DNA of 64,000 nucleotides from Ecdyonurus torrentis (taxonomy: Eukaryota > Arthropoda > Insecta > Ephemeroptera > Heptageniidae), in NCBI GenBank assembly GCA_949318235.1, contig OX439135.1, positions 17,741,796 through 17,805,795 of the forward strand, read 5' to 3'. Shown here one piece after another: positions 14,401-24,366 of this stretch. The notes below the pieces were generated by a model. It searched no databases. It had not been told where the DNA came from and saw nothing but the letters and a program-made list of their open reading frames with translations. The position numbers were made by a program, and so were the translations under genes. Every line of letters begins with the position of its first letter. The stretch's first letter is position 1.

Positions 14401-16020
14401 CGCATTTACATAGGCCTATACTTTTTAAAATTTTGGTAATATTTTTTTATATTCTGCACTTGTTTTACTTTTGTGTGTATTTTTACTTATTTTTGGAGCA
14501 AAAGGTATCGTTATAGATGTGACGATAGTATAGTCAATTTTTGTTAATCTATACAGATAACCCGGTAGCTTTTATAAAACTGTTAATCTATAACGTTTTG
14601 ATAATCGAATATCGTTATATTATCGTTATCATATTAATCAAATCCAAGACTGATTAAAGCAAATAAGAGAGCTATGATATGATAACACGTACAATCTAAT
14701 TTTGTCATGTTGCAGTTTTATCATACAACAGTGCTGAAAGATACATGGTAAAAACATATATCAAGGGGGCACCAAGATAAAATCCAAAGAGGTCACTTCG
14801 CACCTTGAAGGGGGGAAAAAATCCTGGTATTGACACCAAATTTAGACCCCCCCCCCCCCCCCCCCGTGAAATAATTTGCATCAGGAAAAAAAAAATGGCT
14901 CTGTGGATTTCTAAGGTCAACAAAAACACGTATAGATTGATTTATAAAATATACTCTTAATAACACACTAACCTTCAAAATGGTGCTCATCGTGTGGTGT
15001 CACATCTCCAGCACTTTCAACCTCTCCATCTGCAATTGAACGAGGATCCACCCATTCTCGAGGACGTAAATTTTGTTCGAGAAAATTTCCTTGATCCCAA
15101 TGTTTAACAGCACAAATGATAGCTGTGTCAAGTGGAATAATTCCATCAAAAGAATTTTCTTCCACTGCTTGATGTTCAACAGAATCAACAAGGCTTGTCG
15201 GAACAGCGGACTGAGCAAGTTCTTCCTTCTTTATCTGAATATCTCCTTCAGATCTCTCTTTCTTTTTGATTTTAATTTGTACAGAATGCAGACAATCTTG
15301 TATCAAATTAATAACTGCACTACGTATATTTTTGACGATATTATCATCAGTAACATCAATGTCATCTAAACGATAGACCAAACGATTGAGCTTTTCTTCA
15401 ATTTCACGTAAACCATACAAATCAATATGATTAGAATTGATAATAAAATCATTATAAATTTTATTGTAATCTACTTTGATACTATCGATAAGATGAATGT
15501 TTTTAGCATGATTAATTGACAGAGATGTTGTTGGTGCCAAATCAAATTCATATTTTTTTATTGGTTGTCTTTGATTTGTATTTTCAATGAATGATAAGAG
15601 AGACTGTTGTGGATTATTACGAAGCTGATTTTCTGTTGTAGTGGAATTTGAATTGAATAATCTGTAAAATGTGAACATACCACAAAATATTAATATACTA
15701 AATGTACACTCCCCCCAAATAAATCTGTCCGGTCAAGTTAAAGTTTCCTCATATATTTAACATTTGGAGACACAAACGCTGCGGTCAGATTTATTTGGGG
15801 GGAGTGTACATATATTTATTGAAATTAAAAATTTTAAATGTACAAATAAAGTTGAAGGAAAAAGAAAAAGGAGGTGTGAAATTATTTATTTTTGCAAATA
15901 ATATTGTAATAACAAAAGATATCGACTATATAATTTTTTTTTAAATATATATGCAAGGCATACTTACGTAGTGAGACTTTTTGCTTTGTCAGAAAGCCAT
16001 TTCTTTGGATTGTTGAACAT
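1360..16020 (-). CDS. Gene B: paralogue of gene A with altered GTPase, incomplete at the left window edge (14 exons)
   Basis: Fourteen exons join with matching phases into exactly 1,060 codons without a stop, from an ATG at 16018-16020 to a phase-0 donor at 1359. Order: short start exon, BAG-like domain (about 70-148), linker, GTPase (248-492), hinge, then helical units 1-6. From the P-loop exon on, each exon has a partner in gene A at the same place and phase, so the two are tandem duplicates. The P-loop GAFRRGKS (289-296) and switch I Thr336 are kept, but G3 is DTQV and G4 is QD. The last repeat and possible Hsp70 part would be left of base 1. A strong acceptor (TCTCTTTTCAG) ending at 16123 suggests a 5' UTR intron just upstream. 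Confidence 0.9.
1790..1985. repeat. AAAATGTCTATCTCG subterminal repeat block
   Basis: The word CAAAATGTCTATCT(C/T)GT, usually followed by TTTTTGTCA, appears four times in 130 bases, then once more in inverse after a TATGGATATGGCGCTC turn. A related block with the same turn (GAGCGCCATTTCCATAAA) is at 39725-39965. Confidence 0.55.
2631..2888 (-). CDS. Gene B exon: helical unit 5
   Basis: Eighty-six codons, as in A. YYKEEMEKLGAGVNYVTELQ then HSEVKNRALTILQPL. Donor is CAG|GTGATT, weaker than most here. Confidence 0.88.
3549..3824 (-). CDS. Gene B exon: helical unit 4
   Basis: Ninety-two codons, as in A. HYRNRMEETCCGKSVENIQVV and ALALFEKYLDTYEASIC match unit 4 of A. Confidence 0.9.
4524..4550. 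repeat. Copy of the sequence at the very start of the window
   Basis: TTTAGCGATTTCCGGTCCAAGTCGGTC occurs here and at 1-28. Both are in gene B introns; probably the edge of an interspersed repeat. Confidence 0.5.
4710..4970 (-). CDS. Gene B exon: helical unit 3
   Basis: Eighty-seven codons, phase 0. CTYRTMMDIYCTSSSEPLPNF and QVHAKAAISAQEKL parallel [19 protein letters not shown] and [14 protein letters not shown] in A. It lies next to a 3 kb intron with its own tandem repeats. Confidence 0.9.
6040..6720. repeat. About five tandem copies of a ~125-bp unit
   Basis: The word CTTTTTCAGGTCAAG-T-ACC-CGATAACAT recurs near 6105, 6230, 6356, 6480 and 6612, each followed by GTTGGTTGCCTCAAAATC and a CAGGGGTG-CACCC(C/T)TAAATTCT stretch. 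In the largest gene B intron, between CGACGG-rich blocks at 4995-5160 and 6800-6855. Possibly the inside of a transposon. Confidence 0.7.
8020..8289 (-). CDS. Gene B exon: helical unit 2
   Basis: Ninety codons, phase 0, acceptor ATTCCAG. MIFHSSFSTFCMMMDQNP and IEEAYTKACSLAVNHI parallel gene A unit 2 (the TTFCMQL and [10 protein letters not shown] parts). Confidence 0.88.
8461..8630. mobile_element. Hairpin MITE, same family, copy 2
   Basis: TGACTACTACAAAGGAATAG... pairs with ...GTTTCTTTATTAGTCA. Same arms (CTGTTTTGAAGC) and same centre (GCATATACGCAGTAAACG) as copy 1. In a gene B intron. Confidence 0.65.
8916..9128 (-). CDS. Gene B exon: helical unit 1
   Basis: Seventy-one codons, phase 0. 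AKQVYNTEMQTGLSDAATAV then LHQYALLTACNVF follows gene A unit 1 closely, with two extra residues (TA) in the turn. Confidence 0.9.
9757..9935 (-). CDS. Gene B exon: GTPase-to-helical hinge
   Basis: 179 nt ending in phase 0 at CAG|GTGTGC. Contains [25 protein letters not shown], parallel to [25 protein letters not shown] in A. One codon shorter than the partner. Confidence 0.88.
10021..10135 (-). CDS. Gene B exon: end of GTPase core
   Basis: 115 nt, acceptor TTTCAG, donor AGAG|GTAAAT. CFLMPSPGD matches CFLMPHPGD of gene A. It ends with one base left over, as in A, though three codons shorter. Confidence 0.88.
11488..11637 (-). CDS. Gene B exon: GTPase G4 with RD changed to QD
   Basis: Fifty codons, same as in A. 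LVFLVQDWKF carries Gln429 in place of the Arg of the RD motif; the base-contacting Asp430 remains. Together with the G3 change this suggests nucleotide binding with impaired turnover. Confidence 0.91.
11824..11979 (-). CDS. Gene B exon: GTPase G3 with Gly-to-Val change
   Basis: Fifty-two codons, same length as in A. LLDTQVSF replaces LLDTQGTF: the invariant G3 Gly is Val361 (codon GTA at 11950-11952). In GTPases this Gly contacts the gamma-phosphate and swings switch II, so hydrolysis is probably reduced. The rest of the helix (FIFALSTVLSSVQVYNL) is well kept, so the exon is not simply decaying. Confidence 0.92.
12340..12465 (-). CDS. Gene B exon: GTPase switch I
   Basis: Forty-two codons, phase 0. 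MEHTETSGILMW keeps the switch Thr (336) and Gly, but the WRGG element of A is replaced by WLGAE and there are two extra residues. Switch I has therefore drifted from the atlastin pattern. Confidence 0.9.
13785..13969 (-). CDS. Gene B exon: GTPase G1 / P-loop
   Basis: 185 nt, same phase and length as the gene A exon at 43543-43727. GAFRRGKS is intact at 289-296, followed by CLLNFMLHYLKAQ. Nucleotide similarity to the A exon is obvious by eye, consistent with a rather recent or constrained duplication. Confidence 0.93.
14973..15661 (-). CDS. Gene B exon: BAG-like domain and acidic linker
   Basis: Acceptor TTTTACAG, donor GAAG|GTTAGT. Residues 70-148 align by eye with the BAG-like part of gene A: IKVDYNKIYNDF, LNRLVYRLDDIDV and IRSAVINLIQDCL. 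Arg131 lies eight residues before Gln139, the Hsp70-contact spacing of BAG domains. A charged linker with SVEHQAVEENSFDGI and a DEHHFEG end follows. It is shorter than the linker in A and lacks its Lys/Ser-rich block. Confidence 0.85.
15702..15811. mobile_element. Short hairpin element, 110 bp
   Basis: ATGTACACTCCCCCCAAATA and its inverse enclose about 60 bases. Located in the first intron of gene B. Confidence 0.65.
15968..16020 (-). CDS. Gene B first coding exon
   Basis: ATG followed by FNNPKKWLSDKAKSLT and donor CTAC|GTAAGT, leaving two bases over. This is the phase gene A's first known exon requires, so A should have a similar small start exon. The short basic, Trp-containing N terminus has no recognised motif. 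Confidence 0.8.
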
Positions 16021-16336
16021 TTTTATATTTAGTAATATATCGTACGTCTAAACTTAATAAAAGTATAAAAATATGTGTGGTCCAGATCAGTAAAACTTTT
16101 CAGTCGACTGTGTGCACTATAGCTGAAAAGAGACAAATAAACAAAATTGGTTAATATTTATCATTTTAAAATATGTACATTATAAATATTATAATAGTGA
16201 TAAATATGTAAAAACCAGGCCAAAACAAATCAAAATATTACTTCAAAACTTGTCTGTTATATATGTAAAATACACGGCAGTTTTTCATTTTTGAGTGCAA
16301 AAAGCTTATAAGGACATAAAAGATAGGAACAAAACT

Positions 16337-16677
16337 ATTAAAGGAATAGACCAGAGAAAAAACATAAGCATTTTATATCACAATTAAAAAACTTGATGAG
16401 ATTTACATAAATAACATTAGTTTGTCTCAAAATCCAACAGTAGCAGTGATCAGAAAATTCGATTTATGCAACCTGCACAACATTTTTATACGTACTAATT
16501 TTTGCATGTTTTTGACTTCATAAATATGAATTTTCTAGCAAATTGCATACTTTACAGTTTTTTCACACTCTCTTGTGGTGCTACATTATCATTCTGGTAA
16601 AATCTGTCAAAAGTTTTGAAGATCCCATTTAAAAACCACATGTTGTTTTGTGTTGTCTATGTCTATGGCTTTAAATA
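16337..16677. mobile_element. TTAA-flanked MITE, family AAAGGAATAGACCA, copy 1
   Basis: Starts TTAAAGGAATAGACCAGAG and ends CTATGGCTTTAA. The arms share CACAACATTTTTATAC..., GTGATCAGAAAATTCG and CTCTCTTGTGG words with copies at 37.1, 50.5 and 61.0 kb. TTAA at both ends is the piggyBac-type target. Confidence 0.65.
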
Positions 16678-16817
16678 TGTTTTTTTTTTTTTACACATAT
16701 GAGGGGGACATATATGTATCTTGTGGGACAATGATATTTTTAGTCCAAACATAAGTCTTTTTAACTTACAACTGGTACATAATATGCTGCAGTGCTGCAG
16801 TGTACCATAACATAATT

Positions 16818-17144
16818 ATTAAAGGCGTAGAACACCTTGAACAATAAAATTACGTAATATCCTCACAAACCTGAAAATCAACGTTGATTTAACCTGAGTC
16901 ATTTATTTCTAATTTATTTTCCATTCACAAAATGTTGCTGGCGGTCACTGACGTCACAGCTTGCTTGTTTTACGCGCACGTAAACCGGGAAAACTGTGAT
17001 GTCAGTTACCCCCAGTGTCATTTTGTGAATTCACATGGAAAATAAATTAGAAATAAATTACTCCGGCCAAATTAACATTGATTTTCAGGTTTGTTAGGAT
17101 ATTACGCAACTTTTTTTGTTCAAGGTGTGTACTCCTTTTAATGG
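16818..17144. mobile_element. TTAA-flanked MITE, family AAAGGCGTAGAACACC, copy 1
   Basis: Left TTAAAGGCGTAGAACACCTTGAACA, right TGTTCAAGGTGTGTACTCCTTTTAA. The second copy at 26953-27296 shares the centre (GACGTCACAG, ACGCGCACG, AAACCGGG-like words). Lies upstream of gene B. Confidence 0.65.
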
Positions 17145-17238
17145 TTTCCGCATGAGAATATAATATATCAGGGTGTTTTTTATACATATAAGTAAAATTA
17201 TAAACATACAGTATATATGCATACATACAATTTTTGTA

Positions 17239-17867
17239 TGTACCGACAGGAATTGAATAACCTGCAATACATTATCCTTATGGGAATATGAAAAAACCGG
17301 CAACATAGCTATTTCTAAGAAAAATAAAAGTCCCCTCCTCTACTTCTCCTCATCTCTTTTAGGTAAAATATCTCACCAGACTTGATGCATGCTGTATGTG
17401 ATATATTTTGTTGACAATTTTGTTCTTTCTATCTGAATATTATTCAAAAAATAAAATATTTGAACAGTTATATAAAAATAAAATATTACGATAAAAAAAT
17501 ATACACAATAAAATAATTTTAAACAATAGTTGGTGAATCAAATGAACTAATAAATCTCTGGATATTAAAATTATTTTGAATTAAATGTAATAATGCAATT
17601 GAAATATTTCATAGTCTTTATGTAGTGTTATAAATTGTATACCTAAATTGCGATGTGTTGTTGCAGCTAATGCAGGACACACTCGCTATGCATACTAGAA
17701 GTAGAATGCTGTTCAAGTTATTGTCATTACGTCGCGAGAAGAATTTGTAACTCGTATTCATGGTATATTTTTTTAGGTTGCAATTTTAGAAGATAAGATA
17801 CACTTGCACTTTCTTAAAAAAAAAAAAAAAAAAATACTATACCATCGATTTTAGTGATTATTTTGTG

Positions 17868-17956
<89 letters not shown>

Positions 17957-18402
17957 AAATTTATTTTTAAACACGTAAAACAAAAGTTTAAATTATATTA
18001 CTTTACTAATTATAAGACAATGATAAATAAAATTCAGTTATATCAGAAATCATAATATTATAATGCTTCACGTGTCTTTTTATTTCCCTAATAACCACAA
18101 TATTTATATTATATCAAAATATATAATATTATAACAAAATTTATCATTTTATTACATAAATATGTTGCAAACATTGTAACATCAGTCAATATGTATTTAT
18201 TATAGAGATCAAGTTTTTGGTTGTTTACTAAACGTGGTGAGCGTCAACTTGGTCAAGAAATAAGACAGGATGTGTTTGATATTACAGATAACAGGTATGC
18301 ATATGAAGGGAACAGAGCGCTGAAATAACAGACAGTAAAACGGGCATACAGTGTTGCTTTTCGTTCTATTGTTGTGCAGGTTATTCAATTCCTGTCGGTA
18401 CA
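17239..18402. mobile_element. Inverted-repeat element, 1.16 kb
   Basis: TGTACCGACAGGAATTGAAT at the left is matched in inverse by ATTCAATTCCTGTCGGTACA at the right (28-base arms). Between them are AT-rich DNA and a long AT microsatellite. No transposase frame; target duplication not clear. Confidence 0.5.
17871..17954. repeat. (AT)n microsatellite
   Basis: About 40 TA units with one CA interruption. Confidence 0.9.
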
Positions 18403-19424
18403 AATAATTACATATATACTCGTCGACATTTTATAAAACCACAAAAAAAGGAGAGATAGAACATATTTATATTCGTAGCTGGAGTGCCGGTAAAGTAACA
18501 TCTTACCCATATATGATATTTATGTATAAGAATGAATCGACATATATGTACATATTTTAATTATTCTTGCCACACAAATTCAATACATATATTACATATC
18601 ATACACATATTTCAGTGCGTATGCCGTATATAAGCATGCAACATCCATACACTTGTGCAAACACGATGTGTGTGTAGTGTGTATCGATGTTTCTACCGGA
18701 TTGGAATGTCTGCCTGCCCGGTACATCATACATATTACATACATACATGTCCTGATGGTGCATTTTATAGCAAATAAACCTTATGAAAACCAATATGTAT
18801 TAATAAAATCACATCATGGAATGTTATGTATGTACCGTACGAATAATAATATGTGTAAATAATAATCTAATTATATTTTAGAATTTAAATCTGGTAGTGT
18901 GGTCGACTCTACGTGCATAGCCATGTGTTGTCTTGATGAATGGGAGCTTAGCTGCATGCTGCGGTTTTTAAACGGAAAAGAAACACATACAGGGAACAGC
19001 TCAAAGTTAAATACTTACAGGTGTGTAATGAAGTTCCATCTTGATGATTAGGTACCTTTATATGCTACAACTACAACGGCTCAGGGCAACTAAATTCGTA
19101 ATATTAATAATAATCATCGAAAAGGCAACGCATTACTCCAGCCTGATTCAACATCCAACATCCAATCCAACTTATCCAACTGGTGGGAAATGCAGCGTTG
19201 CCAGCTTGATAAGCAAAATTATGGAAATAAAAATAAATTTAGTTATAAAATATCAAAACAAACTTAAATCTGTCAAATTAAATACAATCGTCATTAAAAT
19301 CAATTAAAACCTCGAAATATTTGAACATATTGTCATTAAAAAATAAATCAAAATATTTTAATTAGGCAACACAGCACGTAAATTTAGAGCGAGAAATTCA
19401 AAAAAAAATTCATAGTGCATCGTC

Positions 19425-19907
19425 CCAATGAGGAAGTCTACACAAAGTTAACCCCTATGTTTGAATACGTCATTAGAAAGGGAAAAAGTAGTAGATAAAC
19501 TTAGCATAGGCAATTACCTGCAAAATTGGCATTTTATTTAATAAAAGAAGAAATAAAAAAGTTCAATTCCCAACCCTTTGCCGACTGTGACATCATTTGT
19601 TTACATCCGATTTTCAATTGTCTTCTGGATTTCAAACGATCCCATTGTTGAAAGGCGGCCGTTGGCCGTTAAAATTTTTGAATTTATAGCAGTTGCATGA
19701 AATCCAGAAGACAATTGAAAATCGGATGTAAACAAATGACGTCACAGTCGGCAAAGGGTTGGGAATTGAATTATTTTATTTCTTCTTTTATTAAATAAAA
19801 CTTAAATTTTGCAGGTAATTGCCTGTGCTAAGTTTATCTACCACTTTTTCCCTTTCTAATGACGTATTCAAACCTAGGGGTTAACTTCGTGTAGACTTCC
19901 TCATTGG
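19425..19907. mobile_element. Foldback element, 483 bp, hAT-like
   Basis: A near-perfect palindrome with arms of about 230 bases, starting CCAATGAGGAAGTCTACAC and ending in the inverse, flanked by the direct repeat CATCGTC (or 8 bp with the adjoining G). It lies in the intergenic region between genes A and B. No coding capacity. Confidence 0.75.
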
Positions 19908-20260
19908 CATCGTCTATGTTCCATCGTGAGGACCCTCGATCCTCGTGCAGTATATACTAAACTTATTAATTTATAACAATGGCAATGCAGATAGTTGAAG
20001 TTGAAAGGGTTAATTACTCCAATATCGAAATAATCCAGAAAACTTAATATATTAATATTAACGTGTACACTAATAAAATTAAAGTTATTAAAGTTAATTA
20101 AAGTTATAAATAGGATGGCAGTTTCATTCATTCCATATATAATTGAAGTATCGTTTTTCTCAATGTATATACTATATTGTTCCTTTGATATTACTTTTTA
20201 TTTTGTTCTGTTAAAATAATCGGACTTATAAAATGTTATAATATTATGTGCTTAAAAATG

Positions 20261-20291
<31 letters not shown>

Positions 20292-20370
20292 TCTATATAT
20301 TACAAATAATTCTTTCTTTACTAAAATGCCTTCACATGAGCGCTGCTCGCTGAATGCAATAACAATAATT

Positions 20371-20474
20371 CTGTTCGTAAACCCTGTTCTCTGGCACCAA
20401 AAAATGCGCATATTCCATTTGAATAACCATAGGCGATTGTCATTTTTGGTGCAGAGAACAGGGTTTACGAACAG
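20371..20474. mobile_element. Short inverted-repeat element
   Basis: CTGTTCGTAAACCCTGTTCTC pairs with GAGAACAGGGTTTACGAACAG. Intergenic. Confidence 0.55.
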
Positions 20475-20782
20475 CATTAATATAAACGACCAATGTAAAT
20501 ATGTATATGTATAACCGTGTGAGAAATAAAATAAAAAATAAAATAAAGAGCTGAACTTTCAACAGAAAAAAAAAAAAAAAAGCATTTAGAAATGGCAAAC
20601 TTAAAAATAAAAATGTCATAATAATAAGTATTGAAATATCTTTATTATTATATATTATTTAAGTCATAAGGCACAAAGGTTCCATTTTCATACATAAAAG
20701 TAAACTATTATCAAAACACACACATACAGCATAAAGCAAAATATAAATATTGAGCCATATTAAAAGGCGCATCCCAGAAATC

Positions 20783-20784
<2 letters not shown>

Positions 20785-20856
<72 letters not shown>
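20785..20856. repeat. (AT)n microsatellite
   Basis: Two TA runs separated by TAATAA. Confidence 0.9.
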
Positions 20857-20857
<1 letters not shown>

Positions 20858-21980
20858 AAAAGATCTAGGATACAGCAGTCCTTATTTATATAGCGCGGCG
20901 ATAAAAGGTTGGAATGAGTTTGAGTTAGGATGTTATCGCATAAGGGCGCAGCCTAGCGGAGAGACAAGGATTGACCGCTGCATGTCCTGTGCTTTGGTCA
21001 TCTGTATATTCGAATTATTTTTATTTTGGGTATTATATGTTTTTTATATGGTAAATGTACTAGTTATAGGCAGTTGTAATTTTTAAACTATCCTGATGAT
21101 TGATGATTGAGGAATCATTTCTGTGTAAAAATTTCAATGCTCTCGCAATTAAGTGTGAGGAACATAATATATTATAAAAAAGCAGCAAACACCTGCTGAT
21201 AACTGCGCAAGCATGCTGAGAACTAGTACTGTACAATTACCATATATAAAGTAATATATTATTATAATAATGATTCAACTTAAAAACCAAAATTTTCAAA
21301 AATTCAAATTTTTTATTTCATTTCTCTCTCCTACAATCAGTATACAAATACAATAATGCATATGCACACATTATAGAATATAAGGCTTCAGCTGCATATA
21401 GAAAAGATATACCACATCATTTTACATCAAAATACAGTGTATTATATAATTTATTTATGTTCAATATTATTTTTTTATGTTTTTTATAAAATGGATAAAA
21501 AAAGGCATTTTTTTAATGATATTATAAACTCGAACGAATCATTAAAAAATGAATTAGGCCTATATTATAGTGTAAACTGTATATAAATGGAACATTTCAT
21601 GTATAATTAAACAAATATTATTTATATTTTATATTAGCATTTTAGCCCATCAGAATAATAAGGATTGATGTATTACAACAACAACGAGGGTCGGACTGGC
21701 ACTCAAGGGGCCTTGTCCACATAAGGGGTGTAACACCCTCTCTAGGGGCCACAAAGGGAGCATAACACCCTGGTTACATCCCTTTTTTTGGGCCTTAGGG
21801 GCCTCCAAACAGGGGGACCACGTCCGCTATCACAGACTTGCTCTTATGGCCAGTCCAAGCCTGACAACAACAAAAATTCTGCTGTACAAATGATCAAAAT
21901 ACACCTAAATAAACATTAATTTTAAAATTACTATAATATTATATTATAATAACTACTCATATTTCAAAGAAAAACACATA

Positions 21981-22190
21981 GATAGATTAGAAAAAAGGGG
22001 AATGGGAAATATAATAGTATGAGCTTACAAAAACAGGGATGCTGTGCTGGTAGAGAAAAAATTAAACTCAGTCCCAAAGGAAATTTACTTTCTGACTAGG
22101 TTACACTATTTTCTCTACCCTGGGGGAGTCCCTGTTACTGTAAGCTCATAATATCTCCCAGTCCACAATTTTTCCTAATCTATCTATATA
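21981..22190. mobile_element. Inverted-repeat element
   Basis: ATAGATTAGAAAAAAGGGGAATGGG...ATGAGCTTAC pairs with GTAAGCTCAT...CCCAGTCCACAATTTTTCCTAATCTAT. Intergenic. Confidence 0.55.
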
Positions 22191-23263
22191 CCTACTATTA
22201 CCAAAACAAGAGGTTATTTTATTACAACTGGAGGCACCCACTTTTCTCATACTATTGAAGTTATAGAAATAAAATTTAACATGTATTTTAACTTCAAAAT
22301 TTCATTATATCACCTGTAAAATTTTAGTGTTTATCTAGGGAAAATTATTTCAGAAAAAGGGTGCATCTATCTGGTTGTAAAAATCTCTGATCTTATTTTG
22401 GCAAAGATTTGTATTATGATTTTTTTTTTATCAAATCTTTTAATTATCAATTATTGCAGACAATTTTTTACTAATAATATTTATTATTCATGTTTCAAGT
22501 TAATATAGTATAATAATAATAATATGTATCCTTGTTTAATATTAAAACATATGCAGCTAGCATATCAAAATTCAACTATTTTAAACTAAATTATTATAGC
22601 ATTTTTTAAATGCACAAGCAATTGATAAAAAAACAAAACAAGAAAAACATCTTGATATAAATACATATAAAAATAATCATGAAAACAAACAGCTGCTTAG
22701 AAGAGAGCGCACATTGAAAATATTTATTTATTTATTTTTAACTAAATTATTACAGCATTTTTTAAACGCACAAGCAATATATAATTGATAAAAAAAAAAA
22801 GAAAAAAAAAAAAAAAAAGAAAAGAAAAGCATTGATATAAAACATATAAATACATATAAAAATAATCATGAAAACAAATTGCTGCTAAGAAGAGAGCGCA
22901 CATTATTATTATTTTTTTTTTTTTTTTTTTTTTTGACAAAGAATATAATTACAGTATATGCACTTTTTAGTGCCTATATATTTCTGTCTTACCTTTTAAT
23001 TGGTAAGGTTGTAAGGTGTACTTTTAATATATTCTGTTTATGTAATTTACAAAAAATTCATTGACTTTTAAAGCTCTCTCATCAAACTACATTAAGTCAT
23101 ACAGGCAAAAGTGTCAAATACATACATGATACAAAAGAGGTTTTATCATATCTCAAACACAATCTGAATGCTATAATTAGTGGTCTTATATATTATAGCC
23201 AAATATTAAAATAACATTATAAAACAAAAAGAGCAAATTATAAGTATAATGACAAATCAATAT

Positions 23264-23276
23264 TTTATTGTTTATT
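23264..23276 (-). terminator. Candidate polyadenylation signals of gene A
   Basis: Two AATAAA hexamers on the minus strand, 125-140 bases past the gene A stop codon. Position and orientation fit 3' end formation, but AATAAA is common in such AT-rich DNA. Confidence 0.4.
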
Positions 23277-23300
23277 AAATCTGATTTAAAACAGCAGCAT

Positions 23301-23333
<33 letters not shown>

Positions 23334-23400
23334 AATTCAGAAGTTGTGAAATTTTTACTCTGATTTGGCATATTATTACTCATTATAGGCTATACACAAT

Positions 23401-24366
23401 TTAAATGACGCGTCTAGTAATGGTGATGGCCTTTTTGTTATTTTCTCTCCCAGCTTCCACAGCTTCTACGTGAAGTATCCCATCAGCATCAATAGTAAAT
23501 GTAACATAAGCTGTAGTTTCCTCAGCAGGAGCAAGAGTGACTCCACTGAGAGTAAATTCACCAATTTTTGTATTCTGAAATTCATCTTCTTCACATTCTC
23601 CCTGGTAAACAGGAAATTTCATGTGATCTTGATTATCACAAGATGTACAGTATGGATGTGTAAATTTGGCTGGTATTTTTGTATTTCTACGAATCATAAT
23701 GGAGAGGCGACCACTTGTTAAATTTCCAACTCCTAATGAGATCGGAGTAATTTCATTAATTCTGTAATCCTTTAATACACCACAACTGACAGCTGCTTGG
23801 ACAGCTGCTCCATATGCGATAGCTTCATCAGGGTTGATTTTCATATTCAATTTCTTTCCTCCAAAGAATTTCTTTAGTAATTCTTGAATCTTTGGCATTT
23901 TTGAAGATCCACCGACCATGACTACTTCATCAATCTCTCGTTTTCTCGTGTTGGCTTCACGTAAACACTGTGCCACGGGAACCAGGACACGTTGAGCAAG
24001 ATCATAAGTCAACCTCTCAAAGTCACTTTTCTTGATGATGGTTTTGATATCTATCTTATGTATGCCATCATACATGAACTCGTCCACCTCCAATTCATAG
24101 GTAGTGGATACTGAAAGTTTTTTCTTTGCATTTTCACATGCAATACGCAGTCTACGATATCCTGAAGTATCAATTTTGATACGATATCTACGTTCAATGA
24201 TCTGAGCTACATGATCCGTCAGACAATCATCGAAGTCTTCTCCACCGAGGACGTTATCTCCTTTTGAAGCTTTCACAGTGAAGTTCTTGCCTTGGATGTT
24301 CAGTATGGAAACATCGCATGTGCCGCCTCCAAAGTCAAACACCATGACTTTACGGAGCTCAGTAGA
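23401..24366 (-). CDS. Gene A last exon: rest of Hsp70 ATPase domain and substrate-binding beta domain
   Basis: The exon has 321 codons and a TAA at 23401-23403. It contains phosphate-2 [14 protein letters not shown], the [15 protein letters not shown] helix, adenosine motif [14 protein letters not shown] and [15 protein letters not shown]. The interdomain linker reads [10 protein letters not shown] instead of the hydrophobic D-L-L-L-L-D type. The beta-sandwich follows ([44 protein letters not shown]) and the protein stops at AITITRRVI, exactly where the alpha-helical lid would begin. There is no lid and no EEVD tail. The altered linker suggests changed coupling between the two halves. Confidence 0.96.
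   Translation of the reverse strand, partial: STELRKVMVFDFGGGTCDVSILNIQGKNFTVKASKGDNVLGGEDFDDCLTDHVAQIIERRYRIKIDTSGYRRLRIACENAKKKLSVSTTYELEVDEFMYDGIHKIDIKTIIKKSDFERLTYDLAQRVLVPVAQCLREANTRKREIDEVVMVGGSSKMPKIQELLKKFFGGKKLNMKINPDEAIAYGAAVQAAVSCGVLKDYRINEITPISLGVGNLTSGRLSIMIRRNTKIPAKFTHPYCTSCDNQDHMKFPVYQGECEEDEFQNTKIGEFTLSGVTLAPAEETTAYVTFTIDADGILHVEAVEAGRENNKKAITITRRVI

Larger units (their letters stand above)
17955..23263. other. Intergenic region between gene B start and gene A end
   Basis: Apart from the inverted-repeat elements and microsatellites listed, I see no exon with conserved content here. The open frames are short, low-complexity or lie in repeats. The gene B promoter is expected at 16.1-17.5 kb but no TATA box or initiator stands out in the AT-rich background. 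Confidence 0.5.
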
